This document shows positions 12,001 to 25,400 of a stretch of 64,000 bases of DNA, piece after piece (position 1 is the first letter of the stretch; every line of letters begins with the position of its first letter). The stretch comes from Maylandia zebra (lineage: Eukaryota > Chordata > Actinopteri > Cichliformes > Cichlidae), in assembly GCF_041146795.1 (NCBI RefSeq), contig NC_135170.1, forward strand, positions 25,042,033 through 25,106,032, read 5' to 3'. Under the pieces are notes generated by a model. The model was given only the letters and a program-made list of their open reading frames with translations, was not told the origin of the DNA and made no database searches. The translations under genes were made by a program, and so were the position numbers.

Positions 12001-13844
12001 TTGCTGTCCAGAAAATAAATTAAGGAAACTGGTGAATTGCCAAAAAGATATTTGCGCTTTGACATCATCTCCAGTGTACAAATTCTTGCTCAACATCAGC
12101 AAGTAGTTTACGATCAGTCCCCTCCTCATTACTCACCGAAGGGCGGTTCAGAATGGAATACATGCAGTCAGAAAAACACACTTGTTGTTCAACCCTGCCA
12201 TTTTTATGTTTTTTTAACTCGTCTGAGACAAGATTGCAGAAGAATCCGAGGTGCAAAATCAAGAGCAATTACTAGCGCGAGCTGTTGCTGCTCAACAGAC
12301 TGGATATTTTATCCATGCGAGCAGGTGAGCAGACAAAGCCGGTGGTGGTGCAGCGTGTCTCTCCACGCCTGAGCTGAGACATCGGGGTTAGATGTGTTGA
12401 CAGATGCAGACAGAGGATAGGGTCAGGAGTCACACCTGTCGGTAAAACACCTCTTTCTGTGCGCCAAAGAACTGGCACTGTGAAGAAGAAGAAAAAAACA
12501 GCACATGCTCACAGCAGTTCAAACCTTAAGGGCAACAACTGCTGTCTGCACACAGAAATGTTAAATTACTCTTAAAGATAATACTGTAAGTAGACAATGC
12601 AAAGCATTAAGCTCTTTCTCTTTATTTTAAATAAGGAGAAACTTCATCCAACATGTCATTTCAAGAGCACCATGCATTTCATTTGCCTTCAAAGCACCGG
12701 TTTCACAGCATTCTCCCCAGTTAATGGCAGAATATTTAATTCTTTCTTTTGAAACTAACACATGAAAATCATCAAGTGGTTAAATGTTGGGGGTTTTTTT
12801 TATTACAGAACCACACCAGCAGCGCATAAGAATATTATACAGCCGGGAGATAACAGGCGTGCCTCTCAGACATAACAATCCAAACATTTTCACAGATGAC
12901 TTTTTCGTTCCGTGTTATTTGCTACAGACTAGGTGTGCAGGGAAGAGCAAGGCCGTGTTTGGACTGCTAAAAGGATGTTCAGGTCTGGCTGCAGCAATGC
13001 TAGGGGATGTGATTTTTGGGAGTATTGCAGAGGATGTTTTGCCTCCTGTGTGGTGACTCCTGACCTCCACCTTCCTCTCTCCTAACCTGCTTCACCTCTG
13101 TCCTATTGTAGCTCTTATCAAATAGCTGAATGTTGTACATACATCCAGTCCAGTAGCACATACAGGAGATAACACAGCAGCCTGTTTTTGTTCTGATGTG
13201 TGTTTAGTGAGTCATTAGACCACGTGAACGGAGTCTATCCTCATAGAGTGTTCTCTGCCACCATCCAAATGTTCCACCTATCCCTTTCTCCACCCCGATC
13301 ATCACCTGTTTGTTCTTTCTTGCAGCTCCTGTGTTTGAGTGTTTTTGTAGTGCTACGTGATTACCCTGCCTGCTAACACAACACGGTGTTGTCCAGAGTG
13401 TGCACTGTGAGCCCTGCTGATCACACTCCACTGAGTTGCGCTTGTACGGCCTCTCATCTTTGCTAACTCACACTGACATGGTCCTTTGATGTCACGAGGA
13501 GCAGAGCAGACCTCGGACAGTCCCAACAAAAGCAATGTGATCCAGGGCTGATGTGTCCAAGCATGCCTGCAGTCACCAGCCTACAATGAACCAGGACAGC
13601 AGGGCTCCGCTTTGCAACCTCTGTGTTTACCTAAGAATGAACCTGCATGCTGTCTGTGCTGAACTTGACATCTGAATAATCTGAGGAGAGATGGTGCAGA
13701 ACAGAATGTGTGACAGCGTGAAGATTTAGCCTATTTTTTGCAATTTCTTGGGGATAGAGAGGGGAAACATGGTAGTGCACACTCACTAATACACCTTGCT
13801 AGTGTTTGATTAGACCTACTTTTGCCTTCAGGACTGTTATGACA
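9063..13844. other. Intergenic, no gene seen
   Basis: About 4.8 kb with only chance ORFs (longest near 110 codons). None shows family motifs, convincing flanking splice sites or repeat structure. Confidence 0.5.
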
Positions 13845-14300
13845 AAGATTCAGTAATGTGCTGGAAACATTCCTCGGAATTTTGGGCTCACATTGACTTG
13901 ACAGAATTATGCAGCTGCTATAAAGTTTCTCTTTGTTCACGGATGTGTGTGTGTGTGTGTGTGTGTGACCCTGTACGGTCTTCTGCTACTGTAGCCCATC
14001 TGCTTCAAGGTGTTGTGTGCTCTTCTGCTTACCTTGGTTCTAAAGACTGGGTCTTTTTCAGTGTGGCTGTTCTCACCTGAGAACTCCAGAGAACTTCCAC
14101 TCATTTTGTCCTTTTCACATTCTCTGGTAGTGTTGGAAAAGTTTTTGAAACAAGCCAACAATCATGCTTCTTTAAAAGTCATTTAAATCACCTTTCTTCC
14201 CCTTTCTGATGTTTTGTTTGAACGTAAATGCCTAAATGCACTGAGGGGCTGCCATCTGATTGGCTGTTTAGACATTTGTTTTAATGAGCAGCTAATGGCT
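13845..14300 (-). mobile_element. Fragment of a Tc1-like transposon (same family as 1-900)
   Basis: Minus-strand frames give the N-terminal half of the transposase: an R-T-L-K-Q-M-G-Y-S-S-R-R-P block near 13,975-14,030, and an initiator region with CCCCTTT near 14,195-14,205. The characteristic 5' end (TGCCATCTGATTGGCTGTTT) is at about 14,250-14,270. A short GT run (13,944-13,967) interrupts the coding part, and the C-terminal half is absent. Confidence 0.7.
13944..13967. repeat. Short GT microsatellite
   Basis: About 24 bp of alternating T and G inside the Tc1 fragment. Confidence 0.9.
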
Positions 14301-14304
14301 AATT

Positions 14305-14337
14305 GATAGATTTGGGACCAAATTTCCCAAATCTATC
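14305..14337. repeat. Perfect 13-bp inverted repeat (hairpin)
   Basis: GATAGATTTGGGA at 14,305-14,317 is the exact reverse complement of TCCCAAATCTATC at 14,325-14,337, with a 7-bp loop. It lies just outside the recognisable end of the Tc1 fragment and may mark a transposon tip or a small foldback. Confidence 0.85.
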
Positions 14338-16039
14338 TAATAATGTGCTTTTGTATGAATTCATTTATTTCCTTTCAATTTTAACTGTACCTCTGATGAT
14401 ATAAATTTCAGCTCGATTACTAAAGTTCCCCATCAATAACCTGACAGGCTGCAGCTCTTTCTGTTGTGGGTGACAGCCCAGTCATTTGCACAGTAAAGCA
14501 GATTTACATTAGTAGGAACTACATTAGGTGAAAAAAGTATATTTATGGAAGTAAATGCTAAGATAAAATGATACATCCTTACAGTTATTTATAGTTTTAT
14601 TTATAATCGCATTAAATTGCATATTACTGAATTAAATTACTACTTTCTTTATTACTGTGTTATCACAAGTATATATATATTTAGATTTTGGTAGTTTCAG
14701 TTCTTCATATCCTCTTTGAAGTCATGTAAGTTAAACTCATGTACATCACTCTTGCAGATGAAGACAATCTGCATGCACAGACTATATATACAGGAGACCA
14801 GCAGTTTTGATTGTTAGTGCTTATTATGGCGGTCTTAAAGTTGAAAACTTTACTTTTTTCTGTTTTTGCTTAGAAGGTTTAACCAACTTCTGACCTTCAA
14901 ATCTCTGAACACACTTTGGACACATGAAATAACCAAAGTTCACCTCAAACAGTATTCAGACACAAAGGAGGAACCTCGTGTGGCAAGTAAGACGTACTAT
15001 TTGTTATCTTGACATTCCAGTCTGTGTTTTGTGTCTTATGTGTGTTTACATACACTAAGGTATGCATGAACGAGGCAAGTTAGAACGACTCAAAGTCTCC
15101 CGAACGCCTTGATCTGGACTCAAGGTCTAGAGTATCAGTTTTCCCTCCTGGAAAGTACGCGGGAGTAACGCCTTTGTCTTGTGTCTGGGACCATTTGGGC
15201 ACAAGGACATACATTATCCAACTAATGATCTGACCTTCAAGGTTTCTGGCAACATATGCTCCAAGAAAAGCTTTAGCCCAGTCTCACGTGTGAAAGGGAA
15301 ATTGTTGACACAAAGTTTCTCAAAGACATCACCACATATTTACCATCTTTTTCCCACGTGTGCCATATAATTCTTTGACATCTCTGTAATTTATGAATGC
15401 ATGCTAGGTCAACTGGTGATTCTAAATAGGTTGGTGTAGGAATAAAGCGTTGTATGAATGCATGGTTTAAAAAGTGCTTTGAGTGGTCAGTAAGACTGGG
15501 AAAGTGCTGTATAAATGCCAGTCCATTTCCATTTCCATAAAGAAGCTTTTCTTATTCCCTTCACATTTAACAGAGCTGTGGTTCTGTGTACTGCTTGTGA
15601 TTCACAGGTTCAGAGGAGGGGAGGTTGTGGCTGGACTGTAACCACCCTTAGTATGAATTATTCCTTGGGACAAATTTTCCAGCAACTCTATAGGGGAAGT
15701 ACAGCTTCCAGTGTTTTTTTTTCCTCTCTCTCTCTCGCTCTCACTTTACTATTTTTCCCTCCTGCACGGGATCGTGCCAAACACCGAGCAGAATAACAAC
15801 TTCTTTAACACCTGCACAAAACGCTTCCCTGTTTGTCTTTAAAGTTTACACCCGTGCGAGCATGCAAATGATATACCAACTCCAAACAGAACCCAAGAAT
15901 TACCTCAGCGAGGAGCAACGCAGCATATCCCCCTCCAGTACATCTGGTTCACTTTAGCTTCAGCATCAACAAGTGCTTCGACCGGCACAGTGCCGCTGCA
16001 TGCTTTCTCTCCCTCATACGCAGAGAGAGAGAGAGGGAG
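14338..16039. other. Intergenic, with one SINE tail fragment
   Basis: No coding signal. A pyrimidine-rich run occurs near 15,716-15,765. The only recognised element is the SINE tail at 15,462-15,537. Confidence 0.45.
15462..15537 (+). mobile_element. SINE 3'-tail fragment
   Basis: Contains AAAGTGCTTTGAGTGGTCAG and GAAAGTGCTGTATAAATGCC then CCATTTCCATTTCCA, the same 3' region as the SINE at 7,841-8,174. The tRNA head is absent, as expected for a 5'-truncated copy. Confidence 0.7.
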
Positions 16040-16340
16040 AGAAAGTACGTATGAATCATGAAGGATGATGTGCTACAAAGCTCTGAAAGCACTTCAACTA
16101 ATGTATATTTCATGAGGTATTAGATGCCGTATTATTCATGATGCTCTGCTTTGCTGTTGTGTTTGGGAGACAGAGAGCTTAACAATGGATTCATGGCATG
16201 GCGGTGGAGCATTAGAATATATATGGTCCACAAAAGCCCACAGCCACCTTTTATTCCCCACAGGAATCCATTCATAGTTGTTCTGAGCGATTTTCCGTGG
16301 AGGAATTTGTGTTAATCACTCTCTTGAAGATGCTGTAGCA
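16040..16340. promoter_or_regulatory. Candidate conserved non-coding element
   Basis: An AT-rich, repeat-free stretch with clustered motifs typical of vertebrate enhancers: ATTTCATGAGGTATTA, CCGTATTATTCATGATG and AGAATATATATGGTCC (CArG-like). It has no open frame of note. Conservation cannot be seen from one genome, so this rests on composition and motif clustering only. Confidence 0.3.
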
Positions 16341-17659
16341 GGATAAAACTTTATATGTGGCGGAGCGGAATCAAACCTCCTTCAGAGGCCACGATGTGTT
16401 GTGGATTATTATCTTTCAACATCAAATGTGGGTCTGGAACTTGGTATAGACAAACATTGCCCAGATGCTTTATATGTTCATGAGAAAAAAAACCACACTC
16501 ACTAAACCACCTTAACATTGACCTAAGCCCATCTATAAAACTATGCTCTCTGTGTCGTGAACAACGCTCCCTTTGTTACCCATGTGAAGACTGGAAAATG
16601 AAGGCGACTGCAGTCTCTTGCTGTAAATCATTAGAAACAGACAGGGGTCACAGGTTTTGGCTGTAGTTTATAACAGCTATGCTTACTTAGTAACACCCCT
16701 TGAGCGATCTCTTTTAAGCTGGCTGGTGATTTCCGTAGAGCTGAGCGCAGGTAGCTTGGCATGTCAAAGGTATTTAAGCTAGCAAAATAGCTCTCTGTGG
16801 AGGATTCAAAACTATGCTGCCACACAACTTCTGACTAATTTAGGAGAAAATCTGCTCGAGGAAGGTATTTCTGGAATATGTTAACATTTTTAAAACATCT
16901 GCACAATTCTACCATCGCTTCTCTCCCATTGTCTCAGGAATTCTTTATAGAAGTTTCTCTAAATTAGGCCTGAATTGGATTCAAATGACAAAATTACATG
17001 CCTGCTATGACTAAATATATAAATTAAAGAATTCGCAGAAATATCTAACAGGAAACCACAACGTCAGTGACGGAGTAGCTCATCCGCCTCATGCTGCTAC
17101 TGCTTACAGGTGATTGTTATGTGCGATGCACAAAAAGAAAGCGATACATTTCCTTGTAAATGCTTGGTTGCATTTGCACCAACTAATGAAAATGAAAATG
17201 TGTTGAGAACAACCAGTGTTACCGTGACCTTGATTAAATTTAGACTCGTGCAGGAGGAGAAGCAATTCTGGCAAATTGTGGACGGAAGGAAAAAGGTCGC
17301 CCTGCCATGGCACGAGCTCATCGGTCGTTTAGCTTGATGATCTAAAAATGAAAAAAGTGCTATTTTTTGCAGCAGGATACCAATTTTAACTGGCACGAAA
17401 AAATATGACCCTATTGCTTCAGTACTGGCAGATCTAAAGCATTTACTGGCCATGCTTCCCCCGAGTTATTAACTATTCTGATCAAACTAGAGTGAGGTGA
17501 TAATATCCCTTAAAAATTTGTTGTAGATCCACCAAGGTCTTTAAAGTCAACTTAATTCTTTATTAGTTCAAAAATGACAAAAAGTCTTGTACTTTAAAAG
17601 CATGATTATTACAAGTGGGGTGTATATTGTCAACATATGGAAAGTACCAGAGAATGATT

Positions 17660-17965
17660 GAAATATCATGTCACATTCGACCTCCGACCTCTGCTTCATA
17701 TTTAATAGATTGATCTTAATGTGATAATAGTGCTATATAGAGCAATTAAAAACGTATTTATATTAACAACATACAGTCATAGAGGGAACAATTCTAAGCA
17801 CCTTCACTATTACTTTGGATCTGTCCTCTTCTTCGAGGTCAGATAAGATCAAACTTTCATAAAATATCTCTTTTAGCTTTAAAACTATGCTTAAAAGTCT
17901 AGTGCCTTTGTTTGTATCCAATATATCCAAATAGGTCAAATGTGACATTTGACCTCTGACCTCAC
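17660..17965. repeat. Repeated nuclear-receptor-like half sites with an inverted repeat
   Basis: CGACCTCCGACCTC at 17,678-17,691 and TGACCTCTGACCTC at 17,950-17,963 are two DR1-like tandem pairs about 270 bp apart. Overlapping the second, AGGTCAAATGT (17,933-17,943) is the perfect inverse of ACATTTGACCT (17,945-17,955), separated by one base. It may be a transposon-derived motif pair or receptor-binding sites. Confidence 0.5.
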
Positions 17966-20900
17966 TACTACTTTTTAAATCTTTAATCTTCTGCAGGAAA
18001 TAACAACTATACGCTTCAAGAGAGTGACAGTGAGCTGTCGTGGTGAGGTTTGTGCTCTCGGAGTGCTTCTTGTCTTTTTTTAAAAGATTTTTTAACCATG
18101 TTGTGGATTCCTTAAATTTCTTTCTGTGAAGCCCTTTGTAACTTTTCTAAATTAAGCTCTTGGGTACACACCTTGGACCTGTGGATTGGCCTTTGTTGCT
18201 GCTCCACGATTTAGAATTTGAAGCTTCTTTTGCAGCAACGTCCATATCTGAAGCACTGCCTTCTAAATAAATCTCTTCGTGTCTTCACCGATTACCTTAT
18301 ACGAGTCTGGGCAGATATGGATATAAACTGCAGCTCGACTGGTTGGAGAAGGCATAAAATCGCTAGAGGGGGGGTAACTGAGGTTTCGAGGCTTAAATCT
18401 CTTTAAAGAAATTAAATTAACATCAATAAAAGGCCCACTTGTATGTGACGAAGATTCCCAACAGAGAATTATTACCCAACTGCAGTTATGCAAAGCGCGA
18501 TAGCATCTTTTCAGCTCAGTTTTTCATTTTCTACCCCACAACTTTACAGTTTTCTTTGAGTCCCACTGCTCAGCGAGTGTTGTTTTTGGCCCCACTCAGG
18601 CAGTTACTCTGGCAAAAAAAAAAAAAAAAGCTTTACAAGTGCATTGCACACACAGTGCCATGCACCAAAAAGCTGAAAAGATCAGGTGAAATACGTGAAG
18701 ACCAAAAACAGACCTACAGAGAAAATTATTGGAAATGCAGTGATGCCGATAAATTATTTGCATTTGTACTTGCAAAGATCTGCAGTGATACATTCAAACC
18801 CGAGACAGAAATATATGTAAACTCACCTCAGTCTATTGGTGCATATTAATCTAAATAAAGTTACACTTACACTATTGTTTTATTTTAAAACAGTCATCCT
18901 CAGTACTCTCAGTAAACATTTAACAGTTGTTTCAGGGAGTTTTATATCTAATAAGATGTGAAGGACACAGAACAGATCTTCACATATAAATACTTTCTTT
19001 TTTTATCATCCTGTTATTTAGTGTATCTGTGTTAAAATATGGCAAGAAAAGTTTTAAAGTAGACAGTTGGGAGATTAACATCCAGAATGAGGAAAATAAA
19101 TGAGCTTCACAGGATGGCACAGGAGGGAAAAGTAACATTAAGGGGAGCAAGAGGCAGTGGCAGAAAGAGAAATAATAAAAGTGAGCGGGTAGACAAAGTG
19201 AGCAAATCCAATTTAGCCATATGTGAGCCCATCTCCACAGCAACCCTTTGTGTTTGCAGCGAGCAGTTTGTGAGCTTTGGCACCGGTCGACTCTTCTCCC
19301 CATGTCAGCCCCTTGCTAACGACCATCCCTGAAAAGGCAAGCGGACAGAGGGACACGGCGAAGGAAAGAGATAAAAATGTGGGGAAATGTGGGGAGAGGA
19401 GGACAACGGAGAGCCAGTGCAGGAGAGGAGGAGAGGAGGGAAATAATAAAGAGCGAGTGGGGGACAAGGAGGTGATGAAGTGAGTGGAGACTTGAGAGAA
19501 CATTCCTGAGCCAGCTGTGGGTTGGAGGGGGAATTCTCACTGAATGCCTGACAAATAAAACAAGACACAGGCTATTTCAGTATTCCAAAAACCCACTGGC
19601 ACATCGCGGAGCAATGAAGGGGAAAGAGAGATTTTGGAAGGAAAAAGAGGGAGGCTAATGAGAGAACCAGCAGTCTGCATGGTCCGTCAGGCAGGCCTAA
19701 AACCACAGCAGTCCAGCGGTTAATCTCTCCCTCCCTCTCCTGTCTCCACCAAAATGGAAGCAGAAACTGGCAGCAGCAGCGGTGGCGGTGCTGATGGTGG
19801 TGGTGGCGGTTGTTGGGCCCTGACGGCACTCACATTCCTCTTGCACAGACAGGTGGTGGGGTTGTTTAATAAATACAGGATTTGGAGGGGGTCAGCGAAG
19901 GAGGGGAGAGTCAAAGGGCATCACAGACTGTAAACAGCAGAGCTGAAAAGCCATAATGCTGCTACTGCTTTTCTGGGGAAACAAAAGCTGACTCTACTCA
20001 TAACTCCTTGTTAATGACTAACCCTATCTAAACACTTCTGTGGAATGACTGACTACACATGCTTCCCTTTATTAAGTGTTGCTCAAGGTCTAATAAGAAG
20101 CAGTTTAAAAAAGTAAACTTCACAGTGGAGTGACTCAAAAGTAGTTTCTACAGGAGCTGGGCATTTTAGCTGTCATCTTTAGAAGAGCTACATCTGTCTC
20201 CTCTTACTTTCTACTAGTTTAGTTATTCAGCACTTGATACAGTTTCAGGTGTTGCTAAAATTGCCTTCAGCACCCGTACTTAAATTACTCTGATTTCCAG
20301 CAATTTTTAACAAGAGGTCAGCACTGTTGCCTCTCAGCAAGAAGAGTACTGTACTGGCAGCCTATTGAATGTTATAAATACAGATAATATTACTGTTAAA
20401 TGTTATTTGCAGACTTACTACAGAATAACATCAATCTATAATCCTGTTTGGTTGCGAAACTACTGGAGGTGGAAAGGCTGGGCTAATTAATTATACTGGA
20501 GCGGGATAGAAGTTGATGCCTTGTTCTTGCTTTCTTGTTATGTTTTTTCCACATAAATAAGCTTTTCCGTTTCAGTGATGGAAACTTTTGATAAGGTTTG
20601 TGAGTAACTGGAATTTAAATGGGTGGCCGTGCTGTTAAAAATAATATAATAGAGGCGTCCACGTAGGAAGCAAATTGCTTATCATGCATCACTTTGAGCT
20701 GAAGCTGACGGCTGGTAGCAGTCTTTCCAGGCTCCGGTTGCCTAGGTAACCCCCTATCATATCTCAGTCAAAGGTATCCTGTGCTCTCATTGGCAGTAGT
20801 TTCAGTTAACTCTGGGCTCGCCCAAGTTGCCAGCAGTTATTTTTGCCTGCACTCAGTGGAAGTAGCTGAATGTCTTTGACTTTAGTGTGTGTGCAGCTTC

Positions 20901-22395
20901 TAACGGGCTTCACAATTACTTGCATGTGGGTGGGGCGGTGGCCACCCCTGACCTCTCTGTGGTTCAGTCCCTGTATGTCACACAAATATCTAGATCTCCA
21001 CAGCTGGACAACACAGCTGGGCTTAATCTGCTATAAGATAACTAATTCTTATGATACATTTACTTATTTTCATGTTTTTAAAAAAACATTGCATCCTGCT
21101 TCTCTGGTAGTCACCTGATCATCCAGTTATTTCTTTGTGGCTTAAGGATGTTATGTCAGTTCTCAGAGCAGAAAAGCTCAGGTTAACATGTCGTGATGCC
21201 TGCTCAATCATCCAGGTACAGAAATCCCAGGTTGAGTCCGTTCATCGGTAACCCAGGTTCCTCCTTCAGTCTCAGCTGACTGCAGGTTTCTCCAGGTCAT
21301 TATGCAGCACAGTTGCACGATGGCCGAAACTAGAACCACTGAACAACTCCGTGTACCATTTTTAAAAGTTTTTTTCAGAGTTGCATGTCTTTGTCTTGTT
21401 GCATGTCTTGCATTTTTGATTATTAACTTTCCTATTTTTTTTTTTACCAACTCTCACTACAGATTAGCCACACATATACAATGTCTACTCATTTTTATTT
21501 GTTAGACATTTTTGTTGTTTTATCTTCTCTGTTGTGTTCTGTGTTGATCCATACAAGCATTGTTCTTGTCTTCATTTTTTTGAAATGTGTGCTGCTGACT
21601 GTTGTGCAACAAAAAAACGCTGCTTAAAGCCACATCTAACCACAAAGATAAAAGCTATAACTTTACAAGAAAAAAAAATAGCAGTAAAAACTCCCTCCTT
21701 CCTTTCTTGTAACCTTTTATCTCACCTGCACTTTGGTGACTTTCACACTTATTCACAGTTAAGAATCAGTTGGCGGTTTCCCATCCATTACTGCATCAGT
21801 AGCAGTTATGGCTTTGTGATGCTTTCGGTGCACCCACATTCATGAGCCAACTGCACCTCAGGTGAACTTGTACCTTAACTTCAAACTTTCAGGATGTCAG
21901 TTGGTGTTCTTGCATGTCAAAAGCTTTTTTTTCAGGCTGCTGTAGGTGACAAGCAGAGCATGCAGAGGTTTAAAAATAAAAGAGGACCTCAAAGGAGTTC
22001 GAGTGTTTGTTTACCCTCTTGCTATCATGATAAACACTGCTAACATGGCTACTGTTTCATCCGCGTGCAGAGACTTGTCTTTCCACCGCAAGTAATGCAG
22101 AGTGTGTCAGAGGGCGCACTGGTAGGATAGGTTACCGGTAAGTTGTCAGACAATAATAAAACAAGAAAATCAAAACATCATGTGACGGCTTGACTGCACC
22201 TTTAACGTCAGTGATGACTCCGTGGTTACGGGACCTGGTGAATCTTCTGGTTTTTCCAACATCCGCGTTAACGACACGAAGATTTAGTCCAATTAACGTA
22301 AATCGGACTCAATCCTCTAAACACAAAGTTGCTAAGGCTGCTTTGAACCAGCAGCTCTGAGGTGGAGAAAATTTTGAGCCAGAGCTTTTTTTGTG

Positions 22396-22398
<3 letters not shown>
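17966..22398. other. Intergenic, no gene seen
   Basis: Holds a purine-rich stretch (about 19,330-19,460), a GGT-repeat-like stretch (about 19,775-19,812) and the X-box at 20,737-20,750. The ORFs here are low-complexity or chance. Confidence 0.45.
20737..20750. promoter_or_regulatory. X-box motif (RFX-type site)
   Basis: GTTGCCTAGGTAAC matches the RFX consensus GTNRCC-N(0-3)-RGYAAC with both half sites complete and a 2-bp spacer. No promoter or exon is recognised nearby, so it would be a distal element if functional. Confidence 0.55.

Positions 22399-22479
<81 letters not shown>
22399..22479. repeat. (GT)40 microsatellite
   Basis: About 81 bp of uninterrupted GT. It creates spurious Cys-Val and His-Thr repeat ORFs on the two strands, which should not be annotated as genes. 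Confidence 0.97.
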
Positions 22480-22480
<1 letters not shown>

Positions 22481-25400
22481 CGGATCAGAAAGGCTGGGGC
22501 TTTCCGGTGAGCAGTACTCCACTGTTCCCATTCACGGCCAGAATGGTGCCCATGTGTATCAGAGGGCCGCCACATCACAGCCAACCTCCTGCCAAAGTCT
22601 TTGTGATCTTCGCCGCAGCGTGCAAGCTCGTCTGTGCTTCTGCACGCGCTTTTTCCTTCCTCTGAAACCCCCCCCTCCACCACCACCACCACCCTTAACC
22701 ACATAGATGACAGGAGAAGCGGGAAGAGGGATGATTATTTCATATGGAGCAGGAGGGGAATCCCACATCCTGCAATTTTATCTTCTTGTCTCTCTGAGGG
22801 ACCTCAGAAAAATATGATAAGACCACTACAAACAGAAAGAAAAGAGTAAAAAAAAACAAGAGGGGCGGAGGGGGGGGACCAAGAAGCCATAAGTGACAAC
22901 ACTGCTTCTTTGACGCTGGGCACACGCAGCTAAATGTGCGAAAAAAAAGCGAAAAAGCTGGTAAACTGTTGATCCGACTACGGCACACTTGTGCACACTT
23001 CCTTTACTCTATACTGTATGTCAAAAGTCACTTCCTAGAGTTGAGTCACTCGTTTAGGATGACAGCTGCTGGTAGACCGCTGCGACCGCGTCCACTGCCC
23101 TTTCTTTTGCATCGCCAAATCTCTTGCTATCGCTCTTCCACAGCACTGCAGTTCTTCTGCGCACACTGCTCGGTTAAAGCAGGCGTGACGCACATCATTG
23201 ACAATTTCAAAAGCTTCTGTGCAAGTAGTAGCTGCACAGCGATCTCTCCACTTAATTCATCCAGGACATTTATGTGTACAGTGAATATGTCTCTTGGAAA
23301 CAGCCCTGGAGGAGCAGGGCTTTTGTATCCCACATCACTGATGGAAATGATTAAGTATATTGGAGTGTAATTCCACCCCCCTTGGTCTGGCTCTTAAAAT
23401 AGTGGAATAGAGGGGAGGGCGGCTGGCCTGCACACATGTTTGAATTCCTCTGATTGGAGCAGAGAAGCAATTTCTTATTAGGCTGCTGATGTTGGCTCGT
23501 GACTCCAGCAGCAGGCCTTCCTTGTGGGGGAGAGAAGCATGGCATCGTTGACTCAAGAGGCCCCTCGGTTTAAAACCCTCTTTGCTACTTGTGCTGCCAG
23601 CCTGTGATTTCTCAGCACATGAATGATTTCAAAAGCACTCCTTGCTCTGAAATTTAAACATAAACATGTGAAAATGTGCCTGCAAACTCTAAATTCAAGC
23701 TAGATTCAAGCTCTATGTTTTGATCGGCTCAGCGTCTCTGAAGTTTACGCTTCGAGTTTATATAAAATATACAACAATGCTGCAACTAGTGTGATTATTT
23801 ATCATGCTAATAAGCCACACATGTCTGGAACACTGCAGCAGCCCCGGATGTTATCCCTGAAGGCTGGCAGGAAATGATGCATGAACAGGTGAAACACTTT
23901 AAGAGAAGCAGGGGTTACGCACAGAACATATACACCAACACACTATGACTACCAGCCCTGTAATTAGGACTTCTGCAGGAAGACGAGGTTAAAGCAAATG
24001 ACAGAAAAGGCTATAATAAAAACAAATGCTTCTCTGCCATTTTTGACTGTGGAAGCTGCTAACAAACAGAGATGCAGAGAGCTTTTCAACACGAGAAACT
24101 AATCTGTCCCCCTGAGGTTAACCAGACAAGACAAAATTGGCCACAACCACACTGCAAATGTTGAAACTCGTATTTTTTCACTTCCGAGCAAATAAGACGG
24201 AATTGAGAACTGAGTAAAGGTGCAGAAAACCTAAAAAAAACTATATCTAATACCTTTAAAAATAAATAAATAAATAAATCACACCAGCAGATAAAACTAG
24301 ATCATCACAGAGCTCTGAGTTTTTGATGCTGCCTCTAATTCTACGTTTCAGCAGATCCACATAACCACAAAAGCCGTTTGTTTCTGAAGTGGCCTGGATC
24401 TGCCCTTGAGATCCACGAAGATGAGCAATAATTCTTGCAACCCTGCTCTTACCAAGACTGTGTCACCGATTTCAAAAGACTCGACCTGTGTTGCAACTAT
24501 AAAGTGACGACAGCTTACATTCTATAACTTCCGATCAGAGGATACAGCTGCTGCTGAAATAAGGCGCATCCTGAATATTTACAAAATCACGTGACAGGGG
24601 GATAAATAAACTGCAGAAAGGCTTGTTAACAGACTGCAAAAAAGAAAAAAAGCACACCGGCTACCATGTCATCTGATTTAAGAGTCCTGTGATGATCTTT
24701 GGGGCCTCGCAGCTGTGAATTGTCAAGACTAGCTGCATGTCACAAGTTCAAGACCAGCTATGCTTCTTAAACTACCCCGAGAGAGACCAAATCGGCTGCA
24801 CTGTCATTAGGATTTAAATCACATGCTTTAACAGCAAACAAGTGACTGCCTTTGACTGAGGTCACACTCCAAATTGGTAACTCTTAAATTTGCCAGGAAA
24901 ATAATAGTACGAACTATCTCTTGCTGCATGCACACACATAAAAAAAAAAAAACTGAGTCCAACAGATGTGCTCATAGATAAGGAGGAAAATGACTCATTA
25001 GCTGAAACTAATAACGCATGAAACAGTGTTATCTGATGTGATTCATATGTTTTTTAACTAATGAAAAAGCCTCACAAGTTCATTAGTGCATGGGAGCGCA
25101 TCTTGTATTGCATCAGTTGAAGTCCTCTTTAGCCATAACTTTTAACTTTATTAGACTTTTTTTTTTCAAATGAATTTGCTTAACCAAATGAATGTATCTG
25201 GACAGAAGGGTTGTGTAAATGCTGGCTGCCATCAGGGATTTCTTTATCCTCATGCCACGTGCATATTTGAATAACGGGTAAAGTTTTCATCAACTGTAAA
25301 AAAGAGAAACAGAATGCAAATCCAGATTTGAGCCAAGTCTCTGTAATAAAAGTTAGAGCTGTCAAACACAGTTTCAGAAATGGGTGATGAACTCAGTTTG

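Noticed and set aside
18439-18849. 136-codon plus-strand open frame
   Set aside because: Contains a poly-lysine stretch from an A run at 18,605-18,620 and no recognisable domain; likely chance.
19754-19933. 59-codon frame starting in a good ATG context, with a Gly-rich stretch then a hydrophobic segment
   Set aside because: The Gly-rich part comes from a GGT-like simple repeat and there is no supporting signal; not enough for a gene call.
22309-22706. Frames of 90-131 codons rich in Cys-Val or His-Thr
   Set aside because: Created by the GT microsatellite at 22,399-22,479 on both strands.
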